The notes: generated by a model not told the origin, from the letters alone. 64,000 nucleotides of DNA from Arthrobacter sp. Leaf337 (GCF_001423745.1 NZ_LMPC01000002.1:135260-199259); one strand, 5' to 3'. Counted from the stretch's first letter, positions 1 to 8,986 are shown. Made by a program: numbers and translations.

Positions 1-141
1 ATGGCGCTCTGGGGCGACGGGACGCACCGGGTGTCCCTGGACGAGGTCATCGTGACCATGCGCGAGACCGGCCGGGACATGTCCTCCAAATACAAGGAAA
101 CCGCGATGGGCGGCCTCGCCGTCAACGTCGTCGAATGCTGA
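1..141 (+). CDS. sdaA: L-serine ammonia-lyase, C-terminal end (partial)
   Basis: The window opens inside a gene read in frame 1 that ends at TGA 139-141. The 46 visible residues end in [19 protein letters not shown], the very conserved tail of single-chain iron-sulfur L-serine dehydratases, which deaminate serine to pyruvate and ammonia in the cytoplasm. The RETGRDM segment just before it also fits this family. The first codon happens to be ATG, but the family is about 450-480 residues long, so the true start lies outside the window. The iron-sulfur cysteines are not visible here. Family identity is fairly secure from the tail alone. Confidence 0.75.
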   Translation: MALWGDGTHRVSLDEVIVTMRETGRDMSSKYKETAMGGLAVNVVEC

Positions 142-161
142 AGGGGCAAACCTGTCGAGAG

Positions 162-719
162 CTAGTTGTGCAGGGCCGCCCACCAGTTAAGGCTCGTGGC
201 GAAAACCAGCCAGGAGATATAAGGCAACAGCAGTAAGCCTGCGGTCCTGCTGATGGGGCCGAAGTACAGGACCGTCACTGTTACAGCGATGACCAGGGCG
301 ATGATGATGGCGAGCCCCAGCCAGAGCGCCGCTGTACCCACCACCGGATAGAGGCCGAAGAACACCGGCGTCCACGACAGATTGAGCCCCAGCTGGATTC
401 CGTAAGCCGCCAGGGCGGGTCCGGTGCGCTGACCGTGGCGCCGCCAGACAAGCCATGCGGCAACGGCCATGGCGGTGTAGAGCAGCGTCCAGACGGGGCC
501 GAACACCCAGTTGGGCGGTGACCACGGGGCCTTGTCAGCTGTGGCATACCAGCCCTCCACGTTGTTCAGGGTGGCAAAGGCGCCCAACCAGGCGACCAGG
601 GCGGAAGCCCCAAGGAAGACGGCCAGCCCCAGCAGTTGCGCACGGTTACTGGGGCGCCCGGCTCCGGCAGCCGGGCCGCCGCCGGGCCTTGGTGTGGGCT
701 GTTCGTAAGGTGCCTGCAT
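162..719 (-). CDS. TspO/MBR family tryptophan-rich sensory protein
   Basis: 185-residue integral membrane protein. A Pro/Gly-rich tail of about 27 residues is followed by five predicted helices, the TspO/MBR fold. The tryptophan-rich signature is clear: [13 protein letters not shown], then [10 protein letters not shown], and later [11 protein letters not shown] and [10 protein letters not shown]. TspO proteins bind porphyrins and are linked to tetrapyrrole and stress signalling; the ligand here is not known. The ATG at 717-719 has GGAG almost touching it and AAGGG further upstream, so the start is slightly uncertain. It is transcribed away from the nuclease gene on the other strand and convergent with the serine dehydratase end. 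Confidence 0.9.
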   Translation of the reverse strand: MQAPYEQPTPRPGGGPAAGAGRPSNRAQLLGLAVFLGASALVAWLGAFATLNNVEGWYATADKAPWSPPNWVFGPVWTLLYTAMAVAAWLVWRRHGQRTGPALAAYGIQLGLNLSWTPVFFGLYPVVGTAALWLGLAIIIALVIAVTVTVLYFGPISRTAGLLLLPYISWLVFATSLNWWAALHN

Positions 720-796
720 GCTCCAACCCTTGCCAGTACGGCATTCCTAGTCAAGCTGGTCTGTTCACCCGTAGGGAGCAGTGCCACTATGGAGCT

Positions 797-1618
797 ATGA
801 CTGGGGGATATGACCGGGACTTTTTGCGGGCACGCCTTGAGCTGCCCAGTCCGCCGGCAGCAACGGTCTTGCTTGACTACATTCACTTTTCCGTCCGGCT
901 GCGCCCGTCACGGAAGCTGGCCGCCGTCGTCGGCGTGAACATCCACGGACGCGAGCTGGTCCCGCTGGCCCGCGAAGGAACCTGGCATTTCGATCCCAGG
1001 GTCCCGAAGGAACAGCAGGCGGGCCCGGACGTCTACAAGAACAACGCCTTCGACCGGGGGCATCTGGTCCGGCGGCTGGATCCGGTGTGGGGCGATCCGG
1101 CAACGGCCAAGGCCGCCAACCAGGACACTTTCGCCTTCACCAATGCCGCGCCCCAGGTTGACGACTTCAACCAGGGCAAGGAACTCTGGGTGGGGTTGGA
1201 GAACCACGTCCTTAACCACGCGGACCTCAACGACGCCAAGCTCAGCGTGTTCACCGGGCCTGTCCTGGCAGACGACGACCTGCCGTACAGGGGCGTCCAG
1301 ATACCGCGGAAGTTCTGGAAGGTCGCAGCCTGGACCACGGACGGAAAGCTCGCGGCGGCGGGATTCGTGCTGGACCAGTCCCCGCTGCTGGGGAAGGTGG
1401 ACCTCAAGAAGGCCATCCGTGAACGTCTCCTTGCCGATGAACCGCCGCCGCTGGGCCCTTTCCGAACCTTCCAGGTCCCGATTGCCCAAATCGCTGAATT
1501 GACCGGACTGAGCCTGTCCCGGCTGGAAAATGCGGACCGACTGGTCAAAAGCCAACGCTCCCTGGGCAAGGAACCCCTGGCCGTGCGTCTCGAGTCCCTG
1601 GAACAGATCCGGCTCTGA
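797..1618 (+). CDS. DNA/RNA non-specific endonuclease (NUC1 family)
   Basis: 273 residues from ATG 797. The diagnostic DRGH motif lies at residues 86-89, with His89 as the expected general base of beta-beta-alpha-metal nucleases. It is followed by the metal-site region TNAAPQVDDFNQG. Family members cut DNA and RNA without sequence specificity using Mg2+. No signal peptide is visible: the N-terminus MTGGYDRDFLRAR is charged, so a cytoplasmic location is suggested, unlike secreted NucA/Serratia nuclease. The reading frame stays open upstream to 455, but that part lies antisense to tspO and has no family similarity, so ATG 797 with GGAG just before it was chosen. Confidence 0.85.
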   Translation: MTGGYDRDFLRARLELPSPPAATVLLDYIHFSVRLRPSRKLAAVVGVNIHGRELVPLAREGTWHFDPRVPKEQQAGPDVYKNNAFDRGHLVRRLDPVWGDPATAKAANQDTFAFTNAAPQVDDFNQGKELWVGLENHVLNHADLNDAKLSVFTGPVLADDDLPYRGVQIPRKFWKVAAWTTDGKLAAAGFVLDQSPLLGKVDLKKAIRERLLADEPPPLGPFRTFQVPIAQIAELTGLSLSRLENADRLVKSQRSLGKEPLAVRLESLEQIRL

Positions 1619-1677
1619 GCGCGGATGCCGCGACGCGGTGACCGGTCAGCGTCCCCCTAGGGAGGGCCGATAGACTT

Positions 1678-2811
1678 GTGGCTTGCATGCCCGGCATGCG
1701 ACCGAAGCACAGACCGCAAAGATTGGACACCGCGCACTTGCGAGAATTTACTGCCCGCTTTGCCTCCGCCGAGGAGGTCGCCAACTGGGACAACCACGTC
1801 ACTGCGAACCCGAACGGCGGAAACCTGCTTCAGTCCGAGGCTTTCGCCGAGGTCAAACAACACTTTGGCTGGAAGCCCCTCCACCTCGTCTACGAAACCG
1901 CGGACTACACGAGCTACAACCTGGTGCTGGAGAAATCCTTCCCGGTCCTGGGCAAGCTCTGGTACCTCATCAAGGGACCGGACGTCGCAGCAGTCGAGGA
2001 TATCCCGGGCATCGCCGCCGCAAACGCCGAATTCGTGAAACGCGCAAAGCTGGGCGTCTTTGCCATCAAGATCGAGCCGGACATCATCCTTTCCGAGGAC
2101 GCAAAGCGGGTGATTGAGGGCGCAGGACTGGTCAAGACGCACAACCTGCAGCCCAACGACTCCACCGCTCTGCTGGACATCGCACCGGAGGAAAACCAAC
2201 TGCTGCGGAACCTGCACTCCAGGGGACGCAACGCTGTCCGCAGGGCGATCCGCGAGGGAGTGGAAGTCCGCAACGTGGAGCCCACGGAGGAGAACTTCCG
2301 GGCCATGTACGCGCTGATGACCACCACGGTGGAAGCGAAGTCGCAGGTCAGGGTCCGCGAGTATGAGTATTACCGGCAGTTCTGGACCAACTTCATCAGC
2401 CGCGGCCAGGGCCGGCTCCTGTTCGTCTACGAGGACGGGGTGCCCTCGGTGGGCGCCTTTGTGATCAACTACGGACGCAAAGGGACGTACAAGGACGGCG
2501 GCTCACTCCAGAAGCGCAGCCAGTACGGCGACTCCCACCTGGTGCAATGGACCGCCATCAACCAGGTCAAGGAACTCGGCTGCACCGAGTACGACTTCTG
2601 CGGCACCCCGCCGAGCGACAAACTCAAGGACACCTCCAACCCGTTCCACGGCTTGGGGCTGTTCAAGACCAGTTTCAGCAAAACGGTCACCGACTTCGTG
2701 GGCTGCTATGACCAGGTTCTCAGCCCGCTGAAGTACAAGGCCTGGATGGCCGCCGGCGAACGCGTGGCGCGCCAGCTTTACACCAGGCGAACCGGCCAGC
2801 AATTCTACTAA
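1678..2811 (+). CDS. FemAB/MurM-like peptidoglycan bridge aminoacyltransferase
   Basis: About 377 residues with a duplicated acetyltransferase-like fold typical of FemA/B/X proteins, which add amino acids from aminoacyl-tRNA to lipid II in the cytoplasm. Supporting motifs are NLLQSEAFAEVKQHFGWKP near the N-terminus, LLRNLHSRGRNAVRRAIREG in the middle, a second GNAT unit from about residue 210 (GRLLFVYEDGVPSVGAFV), and YDFCGTPPSDK toward the end. The start is uncertain: GTG 1678 has AGGGAGG at 1659-1665, while a TAGACT -10-like box at 1671-1676 would favour a nearly leaderless start at ATG 1687 or 1696. It may instead be a general lipid-modifying GNAT. Confidence 0.75.
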   Translation: MACMPGMRPKHRPQRLDTAHLREFTARFASAEEVANWDNHVTANPNGGNLLQSEAFAEVKQHFGWKPLHLVYETADYTSYNLVLEKSFPVLGKLWYLIKGPDVAAVEDIPGIAAANAEFVKRAKLGVFAIKIEPDIILSEDAKRVIEGAGLVKTHNLQPNDSTALLDIAPEENQLLRNLHSRGRNAVRRAIREGVEVRNVEPTEENFRAMYALMTTTVEAKSQVRVREYEYYRQFWTNFISRGQGRLLFVYEDGVPSVGAFVINYGRKGTYKDGGSLQKRSQYGDSHLVQWTAINQVKELGCTEYDFCGTPPSDKLKDTSNPFHGLGLFKTSFSKTVTDFVGCYDQVLSPLKYKAWMAAGERVARQLYTRRTGQQFY

Positions 2812-2839
2812 GCCTTGTGAAGCCCTAGAGGAGGCCGCA

Positions 2840-4336
2840 ATGACCAAAGCACCCGACGGTCGCCGCAGGCCGCCCACGGCGGCGCTGCCCCCGACCCAAC
2901 CACTCACCGCATCCCAGGTGCGGCAGAACGCTGCCGCCAAGCGCATGCTGCGCAGGCTCGTGCAGGGCGAAAATCCGCCCACCGCGCCCATGAGCATCGT
3001 GGACAGGCTCGCGGGAAGTCCCTATGCCAACCCCATGATCCAGGTGGGGGGAGTGGACACCTCCGCCCGCAAGACCATTGACTTCGCGCTCCACCTGGCC
3101 GAGTCAATGTTCCGGTACGGCGCCGGCGCCCTGGAAGTGGAAACCAGCATCATCGCCATCACTGCTGCCCTGGGCCTGAAACATATCGAAGTGGACATCA
3201 CTAACCAGTCGGTGGCCATCAACTACGCACCCAAGGACCAGACCCCCATTTCGTTGCTCCGGGTGGTGCGGTCGTGGACCAACAACTACGCGGGCCTGGC
3301 CCAGGTGCACCAGCTGGTCACGGACATCGTGGCCGGCGGCGTCGGCCGTGATGAGGCGGTCCGCCGGCTGGATGAAATCATCCGAAGCTCCAAGCCGTTT
3401 CCGCGCTGGATGGTCACCGTTGCCTTCGCGGTGTTCGCCGCGGTTTTCGTCGGTGTGCTGGGCGGCGGCCCGGGCGCTTCGGCCGTGGCGTTCGGCTCGA
3501 ACATCCTGGTGAGCCTGCTCGCCCGGCAGTTGGGCCGCTGGCGGGTTCCGGACTTCTTCACCACGGCGTCATGCGCTTTCCTGGTCACGTTCATCGCCCT
3601 GCTGCTGTGGCGGTTCGGCAGTCCCGTGGGAATCCAGATCGCGCCCGCGATCGTGGTGGTAGGCGGAATCCTGCTGCTCCTGCCCACCGGCCGCCTCGTT
3701 TCGTCCGTACAGGACGCCATCAACGGCTTCCCGGTGACGGCGGCGGGCCGGTTCCTGTCCACCATGCTGACCTTCGGCGCGCTGGTGTCCGGCATCTCCG
3801 TCGCTTTCGTGCTGGGCACGAAGATGGGTATGGAGGAAATCGACGTCACGGAAACATTCCCGCCGGCGTATCCGTTGTGGGCGCTCATCATCCTGGTGGC
3901 AGTAGCTGTTGTCGCCATTGGCATCACGGAACAGACCGCCTGGAAGCTGCTGCTGCCCACCGCGGCGGTGGGCGTTGTTGGCCATCTCGTGCTGCTCGGC
4001 GCCGACCTGATCGGCATGGGGGCCAGGTTTTCTCCGGCCGTGGCCGCGGTGGTCATCGGCCTCCTGGCCAGGGTTGTCGCCTTGAAGATGGGTGCGCCAC
4101 AGCTGGTGGTGGCCGTCCCAGCGGCCCTCATCCTTTTGCCTGGCCTGACTATATTCCGGTCCATGTATGTTTTGACCATTGAAGAGTCGCAGATTCTGAT
4201 GGGCGCAGGGGGCATGCTGAACGCCGGGGCGATCGTGCTGGGAGTGGCCGCCGGAATCGTCCTCGGCGACACTTTGGCCCGCCCGCTCACGCGGAGCCTG
4301 GCCAGTAACGAACGCCGCCGAGCCCGGCGCCGCTAA
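2840..4336 (+). CDS. ThrE family threonine/serine exporter
   Basis: 498-residue membrane protein matching the actinobacterial ThrE layout. A soluble N-terminal DUF1212 half (residues about 70-190, with HLAESMFRYGAGALEVETS) is followed by membrane helices running to the end, the last block corresponding to the DUF3815 part. ThrE of Corynebacterium exports threonine and serine using the proton motive force. The start ATG 2840 follows AGAGGAGG at a good distance, 28 nt after the FemAB-like gene, so the two may be co-transcribed. The C-terminus is Arg-rich (ERRRARRR). The exact substrate cannot be read from sequence. Confidence 0.85.
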   Translation: MTKAPDGRRRPPTAALPPTQPLTASQVRQNAAAKRMLRRLVQGENPPTAPMSIVDRLAGSPYANPMIQVGGVDTSARKTIDFALHLAESMFRYGAGALEVETSIIAITAALGLKHIEVDITNQSVAINYAPKDQTPISLLRVVRSWTNNYAGLAQVHQLVTDIVAGGVGRDEAVRRLDEIIRSSKPFPRWMVTVAFAVFAAVFVGVLGGGPGASAVAFGSNILVSLLARQLGRWRVPDFFTTASCAFLVTFIALLLWRFGSPVGIQIAPAIVVVGGILLLLPTGRLVSSVQDAINGFPVTAAGRFLSTMLTFGALVSGISVAFVLGTKMGMEEIDVTETFPPAYPLWALIILVAVAVVAIGITEQTAWKLLLPTAAVGVVGHLVLLGADLIGMGARFSPAVAAVVIGLLARVVALKMGAPQLVVAVPAALILLPGLTIFRSMYVLTIEESQILMGAGGMLNAGAIVLGVAAGIVLGDTLARPLTRSLASNERRRARRR

Positions 4337-4351
4337 CCGGGGAAGGCTTCC

Positions 4352-5191
4352 CTAGATCTGGCCGATCGGGAGCTTTTTCTCGGCCTGGAAGTCGTCCTCC
4401 ACGCGTCCCGTGGCCCAGTAGCCCGAAAGCGATACCTGCGCCCGTTCAAGGCCGCGCTCACGGAAGAAGACTTCACGAAGGGACTTCATGTTGCCCCGCT
4501 CACCGTGGGCGAAGACCTGCACCCTGCCCTCCGGCCACTCGGCATCGCGCACAGCGCTGACCAGGAGCCCGCTGCCGCCGGCAGGCGTGCCGTTGCGCGG
4601 CAGCCACTGGATCTGCAGGCCGGCCGGGGCGGTGATGGGCTGCATCTCTGCGTCGCTGTCCACTTCCAGGAACGCGAGTCCGCGCGCCTCAGGCGGAAGC
4701 GACTCAATCGCGGCGGCGATGGCCGGAAGGGCCGCCTCATCACCGGCGAAAAGGTGCCAGTCGGCGGCCGGGTCCGGGTTGTAGCCGCCCCCCGGCCCGG
4801 TGAGTACCAGGCTGTCGCCGGGCCGGGCATTGGCCGCCCAGGGGCCGGCCAGGCCTTCGTCACCGTGAATCACGAAGTCGATGGCCAGTTCACGGGCTGC
4901 CACGTCCACCCAGCGGACAGTGTAGGTCCGCGTGTGCGGCCATTGTTCGCGGGGCATCGACTCACGGATGGCCCACAGGTCAAGGGGGATCGGGTACTCA
5001 ACGCCAGGCTGCGGGAAGGCGATCTTCACGTAACGGTCTACGTAATCGTTGTTCACATAGCTGGAAAAGCCTTCGCCGCCGGCCACGATCCGCACCATGT
5101 GCGGCGAGAGTTCCTCGCGCCGGAGGACCGTAAGGTTCGTCTGGGGGCGCGATTTTCGGCTGGCTGACGTGGCGGCAGGGAGGGAAGTCAT
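4352..5191 (-). CDS. siderophore-interacting protein (FAD-dependent ferric reductase)
   Basis: 279 residues. The N-terminal half is the SIP FAD-binding domain, with HMVRIVAGGEGF and the flavin-contact motif RTYTVRWVD. The C-terminal half is the SIP NAD(P)H-binding domain (HLFAGDEAALPAIAAAIE). These cytoplasmic ViuB/YqjH-type enzymes reduce ferric siderophores to release Fe2+. It lies 15 bp downstream of ung on the same strand. The spacer holds a palindrome resembling an iron box (separate entry), which suggests its own iron-controlled promoter rather than simple read-through from ung. Confidence 0.88.
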   Translation of the reverse strand: MTSLPAATSASRKSRPQTNLTVLRREELSPHMVRIVAGGEGFSSYVNNDYVDRYVKIAFPQPGVEYPIPLDLWAIRESMPREQWPHTRTYTVRWVDVAARELAIDFVIHGDEGLAGPWAANARPGDSLVLTGPGGGYNPDPAADWHLFAGDEAALPAIAAAIESLPPEARGLAFLEVDSDAEMQPITAPAGLQIQWLPRNGTPAGGSGLLVSAVRDAEWPEGRVQVFAHGERGNMKSLREVFFRERGLERAQVSLSGYWATGRVEDDFQAEKKLPIGQI

Positions 5192-5196
5192 GGAAG

Positions 5197-5210
5197 TAAG
5201 CCTAGGCTAA
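5197..5210. promoter_or_regulatory. candidate IdeR/DtxR iron box overlapping a -10 element
   Basis: The 10-bp perfect palindrome AGCCTAGGCT (5199-5208) sits 8 bp upstream of the siderophore reductase ATG. With its flanks it reads TTAGCCTAGGCTTA on the minus strand, resembling one half of the TTAGGTTAGGCTAACCTAA consensus of IdeR/DmdR. It also contains TAGCCT/TAGGCT, usable as a -10 box. Only part of the 19-bp consensus is matched, so this is a candidate. IdeR itself is encoded at 23461-24156. Confidence 0.4.
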
Positions 5211-5974
5211 GAGACCGGCGGGAGCTCCCAGTTGACGGGCTCCGATCCCTGCGTACGGAGCAGCTCGTTGGCCTTGCTGAACGGGCGGGACCCAAAGAAT
5301 CCGCGCGGGGCCGACAACGGGCTGGGATGGGCGCTGGCAAGCACCGGAGCGTCCCCCAGCAAGGGGCGGACGCCCTCGGCATCCTTGCCCCACAGCACAG
5401 CCACGAGGGGCGCCCGGCTGCCATCAGCAGCGCGGCGCCCGGCGACGGCGGCGATTGCCGCCGTCGTAATCGGTTCCCAGCCTTTACCCCGGTGGGACCC
5501 GGCCGCTCCGGCACGGACTGTCAGGACACGGTTCAGGAGGAGGACGCCCTGATCCGCCCAGCGCGTGAGGTCCCCGTGGACGCGGGCGGGAAGGCCGAGG
5601 TCGGATTCCATTTCCTTATAGATGTTCGCAAGACTCCGCGGAATGGGCCGGGTGTGCCCCTCCACTGCGAAGGACAAGCCGATGGGGTGGCCGGGGGTCG
5701 GGTACGGATCCTGGCCCACAATGAGGACCTTGACGCCGGCCAGCGGCTGTTGGAAGGCGCGCAGCACGTTCGACGGCGACGGCAGCACCTGGTGCCCGTC
5801 GGCCACTTCAGTAGCGAGGTACTCCAGGACGCTGCGCAACCCGGCCTCGACCGGCGCCAGCGCTGCCGCCCAGTCCGCGGCCATCAGGCGGTCCAGCGGC
5901 AAGTGCGCCATCTCGGCAAATCCCAAAGCCTCCACGGCAGGCTCCAGCTCAAACAAAGCTTCAGAATCAAACAC
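5207..5974 (-). CDS. ung: uracil-DNA glycosylase
   Basis: Family 1 UDG that removes uracil from DNA at the start of base excision repair. The water-activating motif is [16 protein letters not shown] and the leucine-loop motif [13 protein letters not shown] is near the C-terminus; WGKDAEGV also fits. GTG 5972-5974 gives 255 residues and keeps a plausible N-terminus ([14 protein letters not shown]). The frame is open further to an ATG at 6025, and an internal ATG at 5911 (MAHLPLDRL) would give 234 residues, closer to the usual family length of about 220-240. Function is certain; the start is not. Confidence 0.93.
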   Translation of the reverse strand: MFDSEALFELEPAVEALGFAEMAHLPLDRLMAADWAAALAPVEAGLRSVLEYLATEVADGHQVLPSPSNVLRAFQQPLAGVKVLIVGQDPYPTPGHPIGLSFAVEGHTRPIPRSLANIYKEMESDLGLPARVHGDLTRWADQGVLLLNRVLTVRAGAAGSHRGKGWEPITTAAIAAVAGRRAADGSRAPLVAVLWGKDAEGVRPLLGDAPVLASAHPSPLSAPRGFFGSRPFSKANELLRTQGSEPVNWELPPVS

Positions 5975-6227
5975 GAGTCCATTCTCGCAGTGCTGGCCGA
6001 AGCAGAGGCGGCGGGCGACACTCACCTAGGATCCCGGCGGCAGATTTTCTGTAGGCCCCTGTTGCGTGAGGAACGAGCGCAGGAGCCGGGAAAATCCGTC
6101 GCCGGGAGCCAGCACCAGTCAAAGGCCCCGCCTCCGCGCCGCCACGTCACACTGCGTAAATGACAGGCGTGTTATTCGCCCGTACCATGGAAAGAGACTT
6201 TGACCGGATCAAGTGAAGGAGTTTGCC

Positions 6228-6572
6228 GTGGCCGAACCCGTGCACGACGACGTCTCACTTGCGGCCGCCGGCAGCCCAAGCGCGGCGGCGAACGGCTTCG
6301 TGCCCGCTCCGCAGCAGGGCTCACGGCTGAGCGAGCGGGACCAGCAGATGCTGGCCCTCGAGCGGCAGTGGTGGAAGTACGCAGGGGCCAAGGAGCAGGC
6401 CATTCGTGAGCTGTTCGACCTCTCGGCCACGCACTACTACCAGATCCTCAACACGCTGATTGATACCGAAGACGCCCTGGCCCACGACCCCATGCTCGTG
6501 AAGAGATTGCGTAGACTACGTACGTCACGCCAACGGGCACGCACGGCCCGCCGTTTGGGCTCTGACGTATAA
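6228..6572 (+). CDS. DUF3263 domain protein
   Basis: 114 residues from GTG 6228, chosen because GAAGGAG at 6215-6221 lies 6 nt upstream; GTG 6213 lies in that site. The core LSERDQQMLALERQWWKYAGAKEQAIRELFDLSATHYYQILNTLID is the DUF3263 signature found in small actinobacterial proteins. It looks helix-turn-helix-like, with a basic C-terminal tail (RRLRTSRQRARTARRL) that could bind nucleic acid. Function is unknown. It is followed after 48 bp by the LytR_C gene, a neighbour arrangement I recall as conserved in actinobacteria. Confidence 0.85.
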   Translation: MAEPVHDDVSLAAAGSPSAAANGFVPAPQQGSRLSERDQQMLALERQWWKYAGAKEQAIRELFDLSATHYYQILNTLIDTEDALAHDPMLVKRLRRLRTSRQRARTARRLGSDV

Positions 6573-6620
6573 CAGTCGGGGCTGGGCAATCAGCAAAACC
6601 ACCAAGGACATCGTTTTACC

Positions 6621-7271
6621 ATGACCAAATACGCTCGGGATGAATTCGACAGGGTCCCGGAGGCCTCTTCACGACAGGGTGTCCACCGCGTCGCCTCCGA
6701 TGCTCCCCGGCGCCGTCTGGGACCCATCCTGGCCGTCGGCGTTGTGGCGCTCGCCATCGGCCTGGTTGCCTTCCTGTTCCTGCCCAAGCTGGGATTCGTT
6801 CCTACCGGCACCCCGCTGCTGGCGGCAGGGTCCGCCCTGGAGAGCCCCTCGGCTTCCCCTTCCACCGAAGCGTCGCAAACCACCGCATCCCCGAGCGCCG
6901 AGCCCAGCGCGGAGCCAAGTGCGACCCCCTCTGCCAGTGAGTCGCTCGCGAACAGCGGCACTTCCTCCGCAGTGCCCTCCGCCGACGCACAGGCTGTTGA
7001 CAAGACCCAGGCCGTGGCCGTCTACAACGGGACCACCACAGCCGGTCTGGCCGGCCGCGTCAGCGCCACCGTGGCCGGGGACGGGTGGGCTTTGGGACCG
7101 GTCGGGAACTGGGGCGGAATGCCGCAGCAGTCGTCGGTGATCTACTACAGCGGGGCTGAGCAAAAAGCGAACGCCGAGGCGCTCGGCGAGCTTCTGAACA
7201 TCACCACACTGGTGGACTCCGCCGAGTTCCAGATGCCGGTGGTCGTGGTCCTCGGGCCCGGTTTCCAGTAA
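6621..7271 (+). CDS. LytR C-terminal domain membrane-anchored protein
   Basis: 216 residues: a basic N-terminus, one transmembrane helix at about residues 34-53 (ILAVGVVALAIGLVAFLFL), a Ser/Pro/Ala/Glu repeat-like linker at about 70-115, then a LytR_C domain (AVAVYNGTTTAGLAGRVSATV ending VVVVLGPGF). The C-terminal domain should lie outside the membrane. LytR_C domains accompany LytR-CpsA-Psr cell-wall polymer ligases, but the catalytic LCP domain is missing here, so it is an accessory or wall-binding protein at most. The linker is low-complexity and of the kind that spans cell wall. Confidence 0.8.
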   Translation: MTKYARDEFDRVPEASSRQGVHRVASDAPRRRLGPILAVGVVALAIGLVAFLFLPKLGFVPTGTPLLAAGSALESPSASPSTEASQTTASPSAEPSAEPSATPSASESLANSGTSSAVPSADAQAVDKTQAVAVYNGTTTAGLAGRVSATVAGDGWALGPVGNWGGMPQQSSVIYYSGAEQKANAEALGELLNITTLVDSAEFQMPVVVVLGPGFQ

Positions 7272-7301
7272 GGAATTTCGGTTACGCCTGAATAACTATT
7301 A

Positions 7302-7329
7302 GGGGCTCGCAGGACGGGGTCCTGCCCCC
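7302..7329. terminator. GC-rich hairpin after the LytR_C gene
   Basis: GCAGGAC and GTCCTGC (7309-7315 and 7319-7325) form a perfect stem around GGG, extendable by flanking GGGG/CCCC. There is no T-run on either side. It may be a weak terminator for the LytR_C gene or a structure in the leader of the cold-shock gene 108 bp downstream. Confidence 0.35.
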
Positions 7330-7436
7330 AGCAAACGGCTATGGCTAAAGTGATTCCGGACGCCGCGTTTGGATGCGGACCGTACCGATGGCGCACAGTG
7401 ACGTGGGCCGAACAGAAGCAACCGAAAGTGGGCACC

Positions 7437-7640
7437 ATGGCATTGGGAACCGTCAAATGGTTCAACGCCGAAAAAGGCTACGGCTTCATCACCGTTGACG
7501 ACTCCGGAGACGATGTCTTCGTCCACTGGTCGGCCATCGAGGGTGAGGGCTACCGCGCCCTGGATGAAGGGCAGCGGGTGCAGTTCGAAGTCGGCGAAGG
7601 CGAGAAGGGTCCCCAGGCAGAGAACGTCCGGCCGGCCTGA
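7437..7640 (+). CDS. cold-shock protein (CspA family)
   Basis: 67 residues, a complete single OB-fold cold-shock domain. RNP1-like GYGFIT and RNP2-like VFVHWSAI are both present, as is the family start [14 protein letters not shown]. These proteins bind single-stranded RNA/DNA and act as RNA chaperones in the cytoplasm. The open frame extends upstream to 7341, but those codons precede the invariant family N-terminus and are untranslated leader. The stop codon overlaps the ATG of the next gene by one base (TGATG), so the two could be translationally coupled, although their functions look unrelated. Confidence 0.93.
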   Translation: MALGTVKWFNAEKGYGFITVDDSGDDVFVHWSAIEGEGYRALDEGQRVQFEVGEGEKGPQAENVRPA

Positions 7641-8935
7641 TGCTGCCCGCGGCAGTGCATGGCCCAGGCATTCCTGCCCGCTCCGGTCGGGCGCGGCCAC
7701 GGTTGGTTTCGGCGGCGGTCCTTGCCGCAGCAACGGCGCTCGCCCTGGCCGGCTGCTCCGGCCAGAGCGGCAACGTACGGGTTGATACGGTCGACGCCAA
7801 TGGCGACGGCACACTGCGCATAGGCCTGATCCTGGACAACACCGGAAAACAGTCCTTCCTGAACTCCTCCCAGCTGGCCGCCGCAAAACTTGCGGTCCAG
7901 GAGATTAACGCCGCAGGGGGCCACAAGGGGCGGCCGGTGGAACTGCTTCCCGAAAAAATCAGCGAGGACACCACCTCGCAGGCCAAGGAACTCGTGGCGG
8001 CCAAGGCGGACGTGGTCATCGGGCCCACTGACTCGAGCCGCGCCCCGGGGGCAATCGATGTCCTGTCGCGGGCCAAAGTGGCCATTATCTCGCCGGCGAA
8101 CGCCGCGCACGGGCTCACGCGGTACAGGAGCGGCGGATACTACTTCCGCACTTCGGCAGCCGACGTGGCCCAGGCGCCGGTGCTGGTCAAACTGGCCAAG
8201 GACAGCGGCGCCCGGACAATAGCGGTCCTTCACGAGGACGGCCTTTACGGCAAGGACGTCTCCGTGGCCGTCGCCGCCGCAGCGAAGGCAGCAGGCATCG
8301 GCACGGTGGCGGAGGCGGGATTCACGGCCGGCCAGGCACAGCAGGCGGCCGCAGCCGCCAAGGCTGCCGGCCCGGACGCCGTCATCCTCGTGGCCCGCGC
8401 CGGCGCCCAGGGCGCAATAGCGGAACTCAACAACGCGGGTCTCGCGGGCAACAAACTGATCCTCAGTGACGGCGCCATCAACCAGTACGGCTCCGCCCTG
8501 GGGTCAGAGGCTCTTGATGGTGCCCGCGGAATTCTGCCGGGAGTCTTCCCCTCGGCGCACTTCCAGGGGGAACTGGTGGCGGTTGATCCCGGCCTCAAGG
8601 ACATGACGTTCGCCGCGGAAACCTACGACGCCGTCAACCTGGCCGCCATCGCGGCTGCCGCGGCGCAGGACGACGCCGGCTCCTCCATCGCTGCCAAGCT
8701 GATTGCGGTCTCCGGGCAGCAGGGCGCGGGCACGGTTGAACCGTGCAGGAGCTACAAAGAATGTGCCGACGCCCTGAAGGCCGGTAAGCCCGCGGATTAC
8801 GACGGCGAATCCGGGCGGATCGGCTTCGATGCCACCGGGGACGTGACCAGCGCCAACTACATGGTGTTCACCTACGCCGCAGATAACAGGGCCCGGATGA
8901 GCGGAAGCGAAACCGCCGCCCGTGCCGGCAGCTGA
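7640..8935 (+). CDS. lipoprotein substrate-binding protein, branched-chain amino acid type
   Basis: 431 residues. A basic N-terminus and hydrophobic stretch lead to a lipobox (LALAGC, Cys39), so the mature protein should be lipid-anchored outside the membrane. The body has the Peripla_BP_6 (LivJ/Leu-Ile-Val-binding) fold: GLILDNTGKQSFLNSSQLAAAKLAVQEIN, then IGPTDSSRAPGAIDVLS. No permease or ATPase gene adjoins it, so it may serve a transporter encoded elsewhere or act as a sensor. The ligand is unknown. ATG 7640 overlaps the csp stop, and no good Shine-Dalgarno is obvious, consistent with reinitiation. Confidence 0.8.
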   Translation: MLPAAVHGPGIPARSGRARPRLVSAAVLAAATALALAGCSGQSGNVRVDTVDANGDGTLRIGLILDNTGKQSFLNSSQLAAAKLAVQEINAAGGHKGRPVELLPEKISEDTTSQAKELVAAKADVVIGPTDSSRAPGAIDVLSRAKVAIISPANAAHGLTRYRSGGYYFRTSAADVAQAPVLVKLAKDSGARTIAVLHEDGLYGKDVSVAVAAAAKAAGIGTVAEAGFTAGQAQQAAAAAKAAGPDAVILVARAGAQGAIAELNNAGLAGNKLILSDGAINQYGSALGSEALDGARGILPGVFPSAHFQGELVAVDPGLKDMTFAAETYDAVNLAAIAAAAAQDDAGSSIAAKLIAVSGQQGAGTVEPCRSYKECADALKAGKPADYDGESGRIGFDATGDVTSANYMVFTYAADNRARMSGSETAARAGS

Positions 8936-8986
8936 TCGCTCCTAGCGTAGCGGGGGCTGCAGCAGGGCCTTTCTGCGCAATACCTG

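Noticed and set aside
455..796. N-terminal extension of the nuclease
   Set aside because: Overlaps tspO antisense and has no similarity to the family.
3286..4290. 334-codon frame antisense to the ThrE exporter
   Set aside because: Thr/Ala/Pro-rich shadow of membrane-helix codons.
7341..7436. 32-residue extension of the cold-shock protein
   Set aside because: The invariant family start [10 protein letters not shown] begins at 7437; the rest is untranslated leader.
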